A stretch of DNA of 64,000 bases from Pseudomonadota bacterium (GTDB taxonomy: Bacteria > Chloroflexota > UBA6077 > JAJPGT01), in the NCBI GenBank assembly GCA_021325655.1, contig JAJPGT010000029.1, positions 1-64,000 of the forward strand, given 5' to 3'. The notes below the pieces were generated by a model. It did not search any database. It had not been told where the DNA came from and saw only the letters and a list, made by a program, of their open reading frames with translations. Both the position numbers and the translations under genes were made by a program. Shown here in pieces: positions 44,137 to 51,884 of this stretch (position 1 is the stretch's first letter; each line of letters starts with the position of its first letter).

Positions 44137-44975
44137 TGGGTGGTCTCGCAGCGGATCAGGGCGACGCGGTCGTGCATCCGTACCCGGTAGCCGCCGTCGG
44201 GCAACGGCTCGAACAGGCGCGGCAGCAGCGCCTGGCAGCGCTGGAGCTCGTCGGCGGTCGGATCGGGCCAGCAGGCGAGCGCCCGCGCCGCCTCAGCCTC
44301 GGTCGGATACTGGCGCCAGGAGGAGATTCGCAGCAGCTCCACCTCGGCGTCGGCGCCCAGGTCGTACAGCACATTCAGCAGGTGGACGTAGTCGGGTCCC
44401 GGGCGATAGCGCCCGGGGGCGATCAGGGCGCGGGCAGCGCGCTCCCAGGGCTGGGCGCGGCCGACGCTCCAGACCACCAGCAGCCGCTTGCGTGCCGCGG
44501 CGAGCAGTCGCTCGGCCAGCGGCGCTACGTCGCGGACGCGGTAGAGCGCGTTGGCGGCCAGCACCACGTCGTGCGGTGGCAGGGGGATGTGCTCGAAGTC
44601 GGCCTCGACGATGGCGATGTTGCCCCGTGGCGCCCGCCGCATATTGTCGCGCAGCTCGGCCAGCATCGCGGCCGAGTAGTCTACTGCGGTGATGCGGGCC
44701 GCGCGGTGGGCGATGGGCAGGGTGAAGCCGCCGGTGCCGGCGCCCAGCTCCAGCACCGTGTCGCCCGGCTCGACCCAGCGCAGCACGCGGGCGACGACCT
44801 CTGGGACACGCGCGGCCAGGCACTCGGCATGATAGCCAGGGGCGATCCGGGCCCAGAAGGCACGGTCGAGGGCAGGGTCGAGCCGGTTGGTGCCATCGGT
44901 CGAGCGCTCCTGCAGGCAGCGCCAGGTGGCGGCTGGGTTCCAGGGCGAGGCCGAGAGGGTGGCGGGTTCGAGCAC
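44133..44975 (-). CDS. Class I SAM-dependent methyltransferase
   Basis: 280 residues from GTG 44975 (GGAGG very near); no better start is seen. The Rossmann methyltransferase core spans about 75-190: TVLELGAGTGGFTLPIAHRA (SAM motif I), ITAVDYSAAMLAELRDNMRR, IAIVEADFEHIPLPPHDVVL and ANALYRVRDVAPLAERLL. The C-terminal part has GPDYVHLLNVLYDLGADAEV. Not one of the known corrin methyltransferases (CobI, CobJ, CobM, CobF type), which have a different fold. Its ATGA overlap with cobN shows cotranslation, so a link to cobalamin or to a corrinoid-dependent process is possible but unproven. Confidence 0.82.
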   Translation of the reverse strand: MLEPATLSASPWNPAATWRCLQERSTDGTNRLDPALDRAFWARIAPGYHAECLAARVPEVVARVLRWVEPGDTVLELGAGTGGFTLPIAHRAARITAVDYSAAMLAELRDNMRRAPRGNIAIVEADFEHIPLPPHDVVLAANALYRVRDVAPLAERLLAAARKRLLVVWSVGRAQPWERAARALIAPGRYRPGPDYVHLLNVLYDLGADAEVELLRISSWRQYPTEAEAARALACWPDPTADELQRCQALLPRLFEPLPDGGYRVRMHDRVALIRCETTQ

Positions 44976-45227
44976 GTGCCTCCAGCCAGCGGCGGGGGTG
45001 CGCGGAGCACAAACCGCCCGGCTGCGCTGGCAGCCGGGCGAGCAGGCCCCACGAGGGTGGGAGGCTACCATCCGCCTGGCCGAACCGCAACCGCCCGCCA
45101 GGCTTCCTGGCTGCTGCACCCGGGAGCACAGGTCTACGGGTGGCCGCGTCCCCAGCGAGCGCGCCGGAACATCCGCCGCAGTGTCCGCTGCGTAGATTGG
45201 GCAGACAACGCCGGAGCAGGGGGAGCC

Positions 45228-47168
45228 ATGATCGCGCGATGCCATGCCTCGTTGACAACCGCCAGGAAAGGCTGGGCGGCACTGCTGGTGCTCTCGCTGC
45301 TCCTGTTCGCGGCTTCCGTGATCGCGGAGGCGGCGGGGGCGCCACCCATCGTGTGGATGGGTGGTGGGCACATGGACGTCAGTTCGGTGGCGATCTCGCC
45401 CGATGGAGCGCTGATCGCCTCGGGCAGCGCTGGCGACGAGACGATCAAGCTCTGGCGGACAGCGGACGGAACGCTGGTGCGGACGCTGGCAGCGCACCTC
45501 GCCTCAGTGTACAGCGTAGCGTTCTCCCCGGATGGACAGTTCATCGCTTCCTCGGGCGACGTCAACTTCGGCAGCGGGGACGTCAACGTGAAGCTCTGGC
45601 GCGTCTCCGACGGAACGGTGGTTCGGACCTTTCGTGGGTCGCTGCTCATCTCCTATAGCGTCGCTTTTTCGCCCGATGGCGCGCTGCTCGCCGCTGGGAA
45701 GGGCTCGACTGTGGAGCTCTTCCGCGTCTCCGATGGGGCGCTGCTGAGAACGCTGCGCGGGCACAGCTTCAGCGTTTTCTCGGTCGCCTTCGCGCCCAGT
45801 GGCAGCTTCCTTGCCTCGGGCAGCGGCGACAACACCGTCAAGCTCTGGCGGGTGTCCGACGGGGCGCTGCTGAGGACGTTGCAGGGGCACACCTTCTTCG
45901 TCTCCTCGGTGGCCTTTTCGCCCGACGGGCGACGGCTCATCTCCGGGAGCTGGGACAAGACCGTCAAGGTCTGGCGCCCTGACACCGGGGCCTTGCTCGG
46001 GACGCTCACCGGCCACACGGATGCCGTGACGACGGTGGCCTACTCGCCCGATGGCACGACGATCGCCTCCGGCAGCGCCGACAATACCATCAAGCTCTGG
46101 CGCGCCTCGACCGGGAGCCTGCTGCGGACGCTGAGCAGCCCCGGCGTCGTCTCCCTGAGCTCGGTCGCCTTCGCCTCGGATAGCCAGAGCCTGATCTCCG
46201 GGAGCCACGACAGCCATCCCCGGCGCTGGCGCGTCGCGGACGGCGTCCTGCTCGCGACATATGGACACCACACGGGCGGCGTCATGGCAGTCGCGTTCGC
46301 GCCCGTCGGCGGAACCTTCGCCTCAGGTGCAGCCGACTTCACCGCCCGGATCTGGGACGCCGCGGTTGGTACGGAGCTCCACACCCTGGAGGATGCCAAC
46401 GACGTCATCAACAGCGTGGCCTACTCGCCAGATGCCAGCCTGCTCGCGGGAGCCGCCGGCTCCCCGCCGCCCGATACCCGCGACAGGCGGATCTTCCTCT
46501 GGCGGGTGGACACCGGCGCCCTGGTGCGGACGATGCCCGGGCATCTGGGGGGGAGCACGAGCGTGGCGTTCTCGCCCGATGGGCAGACGCTGGCCTCTGG
46601 CGGGCGAGACAGCCTGGTGAAGCTGTGGCGCGTCGCTGATGGCACGCTGCTGAAGAGCTTCGCGGGGCAGCCGGGAGGGATCACCGCGGTGGCCTACACG
46701 CCCGATGGCCAGACGGTGGTCTCCGCGAGCAACGCCGGGACTGTCTTCTTCCGCCGAGTATCGGATGGCACGGTGATCCGGACAGTCACTGCACCGAATG
46801 GCATCGCCGCCATGGCCCTCTCGGCGGATGGGTCGCTCCTGGTCACCGGGGAGTCCGCGTACGGCAGCAACGTCCACATCTGGAACGCCACGACTGGAGC
46901 GCTCGTCCGCACGCTGGCGGGGCACGCCAACGGCTTCGTGCAGGGCGTCGCGATCACCGGCGATGACCAGACCGTGGCCTCCGGCTCGGGCTTCGCGCGC
47001 GAGGTCAAGCTGTGGCGCGTCTCTGACGGCGCGCTGCTTCAGACCTACGACCGGGAGACCGGCTGGGGCATCATCCCTCAGCTCCCGGTGGCGTTCGCGC
47101 CGGACGGCCTGACCTTCGGCTACGGCCGCACGGACGCAACGGTCGTCGTCGCCAGCACCCCGAGCTAG
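45228..47168 (+). CDS. Exported WD40-repeat protein with 14 repeats
   Basis: 646 residues; GGGGGAG precedes ATG 45228. A signal peptide or anchor, GWAALLVLSLLLFAASVIAE, is followed from about residue 43 by fourteen repeats of about 42 residues. Units look like RTLRGHSFSVFSVAFAPSGS, FLASGSGDNTVKLWRVSDGA. GH and WD-like (LWRVSDG) positions are kept in most units; repeats 7, 11, 12 and 14 are weaker. Fourteen repeats make two seven-bladed beta-propellers. No catalytic domain is seen. Likely a protein-interaction or surface-binding protein outside the cell. Divergent from the methyltransferase-cobN operon. Confidence 0.9.
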   Translation: MIARCHASLTTARKGWAALLVLSLLLFAASVIAEAAGAPPIVWMGGGHMDVSSVAISPDGALIASGSAGDETIKLWRTADGTLVRTLAAHLASVYSVAFSPDGQFIASSGDVNFGSGDVNVKLWRVSDGTVVRTFRGSLLISYSVAFSPDGALLAAGKGSTVELFRVSDGALLRTLRGHSFSVFSVAFAPSGSFLASGSGDNTVKLWRVSDGALLRTLQGHTFFVSSVAFSPDGRRLISGSWDKTVKVWRPDTGALLGTLTGHTDAVTTVAYSPDGTTIASGSADNTIKLWRASTGSLLRTLSSPGVVSLSSVAFASDSQSLISGSHDSHPRRWRVADGVLLATYGHHTGGVMAVAFAPVGGTFASGAADFTARIWDAAVGTELHTLEDANDVINSVAYSPDASLLAGAAGSPPPDTRDRRIFLWRVDTGALVRTMPGHLGGSTSVAFSPDGQTLASGGRDSLVKLWRVADGTLLKSFAGQPGGITAVAYTPDGQTVVSASNAGTVFFRRVSDGTVIRTVTAPNGIAAMALSADGSLLVTGESAYGSNVHIWNATTGALVRTLAGHANGFVQGVAITGDDQTVASGSGFAREVKLWRVSDGALLQTYDRETGWGIIPQLPVAFAPDGLTFGYGRTDATVVVASTPS

Positions 47169-47202
47169 CGAGCGCGCCAGCGGCAGCCCGGGTTCGGGGC
47201 GG

Positions 47203-47236
47203 GGCGCCGCCGCCGTTCGCAGGCAGCGGCGGCGCC
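47203..47236. terminator. Hairpin after the WD40 gene
   Basis: Perfect 11-bp stem (47203-47213 and 47226-47236) with a 12-base loop, 34 bases after the stop; no T run. The remainder of 47237-47469 shows no gene. Confidence 0.5.
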
Positions 47237-47469
47237 GTGCTCGACCCTGCCGACTGTCGCTGCCCGCGCCAGCACTCCCTGGCAGACGTGGCCAGCAGCC
47301 ACCCGGATATCGGCCTGCTGGCCCGGGCCAGGCGGCAGCCGGGCTGGCATGCTCCGCCACAGGCCCCCGTCGGGAGCCAGGCCCTACCGCGCTGCCGCCT
47401 GACAGACCAAAGGCAGGGCTACTAGGCGTTTATCACCGGGCAAATCCTTTCAGCAGGAGAGATCGCCCC

Positions 47470-47628
47470 ATGGACATGAATCTGGTTGGGGCCGCTTTCT
47501 ACTGGCTCGTGACGCTGGCCGTGATCGCCGGCACGCTGCTCTGGCCGAGCCGGAGCGCCAAGCCCCGCCACGTCCCCGCCCGGATACGGCGCCCGGCGGC
47601 GCACACGCGGCTGGCGCAGCGGCGGTAG
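47470..47628 (+). CDS. Small single-pass membrane protein
   Basis: 52 residues from ATG 47470, with AGGAGAG about 9 bases upstream. MDMNLVGAAFYWLVTLAVIA followed by GTLLW forms one membrane helix, then a strongly basic tail, PSRSAKPRHVPARIRRPAAH, ending TRLAQRR. Positive-inside reasoning puts the tail in the cytoplasm. No family is recognised. Isolated between the WD40 gene and the next hypothetical gene. Confidence 0.55.
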   Translation: MDMNLVGAAFYWLVTLAVIAGTLLWPSRSAKPRHVPARIRRPAAHTRLAQRR

Positions 47629-47791
47629 GGCGCAGCGGGTCCAACGCGCTGGCGCGGCCGGCCGCGTGTCCGATGGGCGCACCGGGGCCCCGGTTCGGCA
47701 CAATGTGCCTCGCGCTCCGCGGCGCACCGGAACAGCGACACCCGCGGGGAAGCAGCGGCGGTGAGGCGGAGCGCGGAATAGAGGAGCGCCA

Positions 47792-48292
47792 GTGACGATT
47801 ACGATCCGACATTCGCTGTACTGGAGCGGTCCGGACCTGATCGGGATCGACTCCATCGTCGAGCCGGGGAGCTACTGGCAACGGGTAATGAGTGCCCCGC
47901 TCATCGAGGCGCGCGATCAGCCCGGGGTGGGTCGGGTGGCCCTGCCCAGCGGGCAGAGCCCGGCGGTATTGCTGGAGCTGGTGCTGGAATGGGTGCGCCA
48001 GGCGGAATTCCCCACCCTGCCCAGTCGTGCCAGCTCGCACTTCGTCTGGGAGGACGAGGCCTGGGCGCGCAAATACCACGAGACGCTGCGGAACGCTCGG
48101 CTGTACGAGGTGCAGCCGGTGGGCGATGCCCGGCTGTTCCGCGCCGACTACACCCTTGGCAACGCCTTCCGCGAGGGCGACACCCTTGCCAAGCTGATCG
48201 ACCGCGCCCGGCGATACTGGCGCGGCGAGAGGACCGGGCAGTCGGAGATCCTGATCCAGGGGTCCATCCAGGTGATTCGCGTCATCATCTGA
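47792..48292 (+). CDS. Hypothetical protein, weakly DUF2441-like
   Basis: 166 residues from GTG 47792 (GAGGAG upstream). Mixed alpha/beta protein: SLYWSGPDLIGIDSIVEPGS, SHFVWEDEAWARKYHETLRN, ARLYEVQPVGDARLFRADYT and WRGERTGQSEILIQGSIQVI. The pattern 'WEDE...W...YHETLR...LYEV' recalls DUF2441-type proteins that resemble ADP-ribosyltransferase-like domains found in phage and toxin contexts; this is a weak memory match. No partner gene is obvious. Confidence 0.6.
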   Translation: MTITIRHSLYWSGPDLIGIDSIVEPGSYWQRVMSAPLIEARDQPGVGRVALPSGQSPAVLLELVLEWVRQAEFPTLPSRASSHFVWEDEAWARKYHETLRNARLYEVQPVGDARLFRADYTLGNAFREGDTLAKLIDRARRYWRGERTGQSEILIQGSIQVIRVII

Positions 48293-48399
48293 GGCGTGGC
48301 CCCGAGCCAGCCGCGGGAATCACGGCGCTTTCACAGCCCCTTTATTACGCTGGAAGCGCCCGGAGGCGATGACGCCCCGGGTTGGAGTGGAGGGGCTCC

Positions 48400-48648
48400 A
48401 TGCGACAGGAATGGCTGTTCGAATGTGGCCGCTGTGGGGCGCTCCTGTGGCTCGCCCGCCCCACGGATCCGCTGCCCCCGCACCAGCGGCCATTCCCGGA
48501 CGTTCCCTGCTTCCAGGCGGGCCAGCGCGGTATCTTTCGCGCCCGCCTCGGCGCGCCCGACGACGTCTCAGCCCTTCCGACGACACTCGCTCCCCTCACC
48601 ACTTTTCAGGTCGGCCCTCCGCTTGACGGGCTCAGCCGGCCCTGCTAG
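48400..48648 (+). CDS. Small protein with one CxxC knuckle
   Basis: 82 residues from ATG 48400, with GGAGGGG upstream; an ATG at 48382 in the same frame lacks such a site. MRQEWLFECGRCGALLWLAR begins with a zinc-ribbon-like CGRC, and a third Cys follows in FPDVPCFQAG, plus one at the C-terminus. It may bind zinc through these cysteines, but a complete four-ligand ribbon is not evident. No family is recognised. Confidence 0.5.
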   Translation: MRQEWLFECGRCGALLWLARPTDPLPPHQRPFPDVPCFQAGQRGIFRARLGAPDDVSALPTTLAPLTTFQVGPPLDGLSRPC

Positions 48649-48703
48649 GCTCGGCGCGGCTGAGCCGACAGCGCGGCACGCCGCGGTACGGAGGGGGAAA
48701 GAG

Positions 48704-48971
48704 ATGCGACTGGGAGCGGGACTCATCCATGTTGGCCCAGTGCTGGGGCTGGTGGCTGGGGTACTGCTGGGCACCCAGGAGGCTGCGGCGGCCCGGGGAC
48801 AGGTCGGCGCCCCAGGCGTCAACCGGTGGGCCAACTGGGGGATGGGACTGCCGGTGGTTCCTCCTGTCTCTTGGGCTGCCGCACTACCCCGGTGCAGACG
48901 CAGCGGCTGGCGGACGTGACCGCGATCAGCGCGGGGGGTATCACAGCCTGGCGCTGCGAGTCGGCACCTGA
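48704..48971 (+). pseudogene. Remnant of an exported RCC1-repeat protein with two frame breaks
   Basis: ATG 48704 has a good GGAGG and begins with a signal peptide, MRLGAGLIHVGPVLGLVAGV LLGT-type, ending near AAARGQV. After GVNRW the frame is lost. In the +2 register VGQLGDGTAGG, TTPVQTQRLADVTAISAGG follows from 48829, and after a six-base G run (48933-48938) a third register gives YHSLALRVGT and a stop at 48971. Joined, these read as the first RCC1 blade (W-GQLGDGT ... DVTAISAGG-YHSLAL). Each break can be mended by one extra G, in the GGG at 48828-48830 and in the G run. The remaining blades are absent. Confidence 0.72.
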
Positions 48972-49151
48972 CCGTCCCTCGGGCCCCGACGGCTGTCGGC
49001 GCTGGCAGGAGCGGGGCGGGGAGAGGGGGCGCCTCCGCCTGGCGCTTGACGCCTCGGCAGCGGTTTGGTATCCCCTCCGCTCACCGCTGCCCGGGGCGTA
49101 GCCAAGCGGGCGCGCCCGGGGCGCTGCTGGCGACAGACATGGGAGAGGGAG

Positions 49152-50117
49152 ATGGACAGACGCGCGCTGAGGCTGCTCGCGGTGGTGCTTGCGATCGCGG
49201 CGCTGAGTACGCTCGCTGCCCACGCGGACGCCGTCGCGCCGTCGCCGGGCGGGATCATCACCATTCCGGTGGGGCTCAATCCAGATGGAATCGGGCTGAA
49301 TCCGCAGACGAACCAGGTCTACGTGGCGAACCTGGGCGACAACACCGTGTCGGTGATCGACGGGGCAACCAACCAGGTCGTCAGCACGATCGGGGTCGGC
49401 AGCGGCCCGGCCGGCGTGGGCGTGAATCCCAGCACGGACCGCATCTTCATCACCAATTATTTCGGCGGGAACGTCTCGGTCATCAAGGGGTCCAGGCGCG
49501 CTGTGGTGGCGACCGTCGCGGTCGGCGTCAACCCGTATGGAGCCTGGTCCAACTCGGTCACCCGCCACACCTACGTGACGAACTACGGGAGCAACACCGT
49601 CTCGGTCATCGACGAGAACAGCAAGGGGACGATCGCGACCATCCCGGTGGGGCTGAACCCGATCGGGGTGGTGGCCGACCCGCACATCAATCGGGTGTAC
49701 GTAGCGAACTTCGGCAGCAACACGGTGTCGGTGATCGACGGGGCGACCAACCAGGTGATCGCCACGATCCCGACCGGCAGCGCCCCGCAAGGGATCGCCG
49801 CGAACACCCGCAGCGGCCGGATCTACGTCACGAACAATTTCAGCAACACCCTCTCGGTGATCGACGAGACGACCAACCGGGTCAGGGCGACGGTGAGGGG
49901 GCTGAGCAGCCCGATCGGGGTGGGGGTGAACCCGCGCACCGGGCGGGTGTACGTGGCGAACTACGCCAGCAACACGGTGTCGAAGATCGATGGCGACACC
50001 AACACCATCCTCGAGAGCTTCCCCGTCGGCACCAACCCGCGCTGGGTCGTAGTGAACCCGGAGACGAACCGAGTGTACGTGACGAACTCCGGCGACAACA
50101 CCGTTTCGGTGATCTAA
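49152..50117 (+). CDS. Exported seven-bladed YVTN-type beta-propeller protein
   Basis: 321 residues from ATG 49152 (GGGAGAGGGAG upstream). Signal peptide MDRRALRLLAVVLAIAALST LAAHA, then seven units of about 43 residues, each with a phrase such as VYVANLGDNTVSVIDGATNQ or IYVTNNFSNTLSVIDETTN and spaced by GLNPDGIGLNP-like loops. Seven units close one YVTN/NHL-like beta-propeller; the chain ends right after the last VSVI strand. Related proteins are surface-layer or quinoprotein-like propellers with binding roles; no catalytic residues are recognised. It follows the RCC1 remnant and lies 2 kb from the WD40 gene. Confidence 0.9.
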   Translation: MDRRALRLLAVVLAIAALSTLAAHADAVAPSPGGIITIPVGLNPDGIGLNPQTNQVYVANLGDNTVSVIDGATNQVVSTIGVGSGPAGVGVNPSTDRIFITNYFGGNVSVIKGSRRAVVATVAVGVNPYGAWSNSVTRHTYVTNYGSNTVSVIDENSKGTIATIPVGLNPIGVVADPHINRVYVANFGSNTVSVIDGATNQVIATIPTGSAPQGIAANTRSGRIYVTNNFSNTLSVIDETTNRVRATVRGLSSPIGVGVNPRTGRVYVANYASNTVSKIDGDTNTILESFPVGTNPRWVVVNPETNRVYVTNSGDNTVSVI

Positions 50118-50278
50118 GCGCGGGCCGCGAACCCGCTGTAGCCCCCATCGCGGCCACCCTTGCGCCGGCTATTGACTGACCGCGGGCTGGCGGGCACAAT
50201 GGCGGCTCAGCCGTCCGCGCCGCGGGCGGTTGGAGCGAAACGAGAGCCGGGCACAGGCTCCGGGAAGGGACAGCGAGG

Positions 50279-51625
50279 GTGGCGCAGATGGACGCGCGCG
50301 AGATCAAGCAGCAGGCGCTCGAGCACCACATTTTCGGGCTGGCGAATCGGCAGCAGCTCCAGGAGGAGGGGCCGTTCATTTTCGCCAGCGCCGAGGGGAT
50401 CACCGTCACCGACATTGACGGGAACCAGTATCTGGACATGATGAGCACGCTGACCCGGGCCAACTCGGTGGGCTACGGCCGCGAGGAGATCGCCCGGGCG
50501 GTGTACAACCAGCTCGTTGGGATGCATTACGCCGGCACAGTGGCGCAGGTGGCGGAGCCGACGATCCAGCTCGCGGCGAAAGTGGCGGAGCTGGCGCCGG
50601 GGCGGCTCACCGCCAGCTTCTTCGTGAGTGGCGGCTCGGAGGCGGTGGAGGCGGCGTTCAAGCTGGCCAAGCAGTACCAGTACCATCGCAACAAGCCGCG
50701 CGCCTTCAAGATCATCTCCCGCTCGCTCGCCTATCACGGAGCGACGATGGGGGCGCTGGCGGCGAGCGACTGGCTGGGGCAGCGCCACATCTCCGAGCCC
50801 GGCGTGCCCGGCCACACCCGCATCCCGGCGCCTACCTGCTATCGCTGTCCGTTCGGGCTGGAGTACCCGGACTGCGGGATCAAGTGCGCGACCTGGCTGG
50901 AGCGGGAGATCCAGCAGGAGGGGCCGGAGCTGGTGGCGGCGTTCATCGCCGAGCCGGTGATGCAGGCGCACGGGGTGCAGGTGCCCCCGCCAGAGTACTT
51001 CCCGATCATCCGCGAGATCTGCGACAAGTACGAGGTGCTGTTCATTGCCGACGAGGTGATCACCGGGTTTGGCCGCACCGGCGAGTGGTTCGCAATGAAC
51101 CATTGGGACGTCGAGCCAGACATCATGACGGTGGCCAAGGCGATGACGAGCGGCTACTTCCCCATGGGCGCGGCGATCACCCGCAAGGAGATCGTGGATG
51201 CCCTGCCGGCGTTCCTGCACGTGCACACCTACAGCGGGCATGCCGCGGGCGCGGCGGCGGCGCTGGCCAATATCGCGATCTACGAGCGAGAGAACCTGAT
51301 TGCGCGGGGGAAGGAGCTGGGCCAGTATCTGCTGGACGCGCTCAAGCCGCTGGAGCAGCACCCGATCGTCGGCCAGGTGCGGGGGCTCGGGATGTGGGCG
51401 GCGATCGACTTCACCGCGAACAAGCAGACGCGGGCGCCGTTCGAGGACGACACCGTGCGCGCGGTGGCGCGGCGGGTGCGCGAGCTGGGGGTGCTGGTGA
51501 GCCCGATCGGGACCGCGGTGGAGATGGCGCCGCCGCTGACCGCGCGGAAGGAAGACGTGGATCGGCTGGTCGCCGCGCTGGAGCAGGCGATCAACGACGT
51601 GGCTCGCGCCCGCAACCTGCTGTAG
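50279..51625 (+). CDS. Class III omega-aminotransferase
   Basis: 448 residues from GTG 50279, or 445 from ATG 50288; both have purine-rich sites. GITVTDIDGNQYLDMMSTLT, FFVSGGSEAVEAAFKLAKQY, YHGATMGALAAS, FIADEVITGFGRTGEWFAMN and the PLP lysine in TVAKAMTSGYFPMGAAI place it in the beta-alanine/taurine-pyruvate type of class III enzymes. A short cysteine-rich insert, CYRCPFGLEYPDCGIKC, may hold a metal; similar inserts occur in related aminotransferases. A strong terminator follows 64 bases downstream, so it is a single-gene unit. Amino donor unknown. Confidence 0.88.
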   Translation: MAQMDAREIKQQALEHHIFGLANRQQLQEEGPFIFASAEGITVTDIDGNQYLDMMSTLTRANSVGYGREEIARAVYNQLVGMHYAGTVAQVAEPTIQLAAKVAELAPGRLTASFFVSGGSEAVEAAFKLAKQYQYHRNKPRAFKIISRSLAYHGATMGALAASDWLGQRHISEPGVPGHTRIPAPTCYRCPFGLEYPDCGIKCATWLEREIQQEGPELVAAFIAEPVMQAHGVQVPPPEYFPIIREICDKYEVLFIADEVITGFGRTGEWFAMNHWDVEPDIMTVAKAMTSGYFPMGAAITRKEIVDALPAFLHVHTYSGHAAGAAAALANIAIYERENLIARGKELGQYLLDALKPLEQHPIVGQVRGLGMWAAIDFTANKQTRAPFEDDTVRAVARRVRELGVLVSPIGTAVEMAPPLTARKEDVDRLVAALEQAINDVARARNLL

Positions 51626-51688
51626 CGCGTCGCGCCGCGTCCAGGGGCGCGCGCTGGACACGGCAGCCAGGCCAGATCATGGACCTGT

Positions 51689-51730
51689 CTCGGCCCTCGG
51701 CGAGACACACGCGGCTCGCCGAGGGCCGAG
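51689..51730 (+). terminator. Terminator hairpin after the class III aminotransferase gene
   Basis: Perfect 16-bp stem (51689-51704 and 51715-51730) with a 10-base loop, followed by TGTTG. Confidence 0.75.
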
Positions 51731-51884
51731 TGTTGCTGGCCGCCCTCAGCCGACACGGGGGACTGGCCTGTCCCCGCCCGACGCTGCAGCGGGAAGTGGC
51801 CCGGTGCAGGCGCGCGAGCAGATAATGGGACACGGCTGGTACACCTGAGTCTGTTCCGACAGGTGCGGACGCGCCGGAGGCGAG

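Noticed and set aside
44976..45200. Possible cobalamin riboswitch upstream of the methyltransferase-cobN operon (AGCCAGGAAGCCTGGC)
   Set aside because: Only a vague likeness to the B12 box, better explained as a small hairpin; the upstream conserved GGTG..CCGC..ACTGT blocks are missing.
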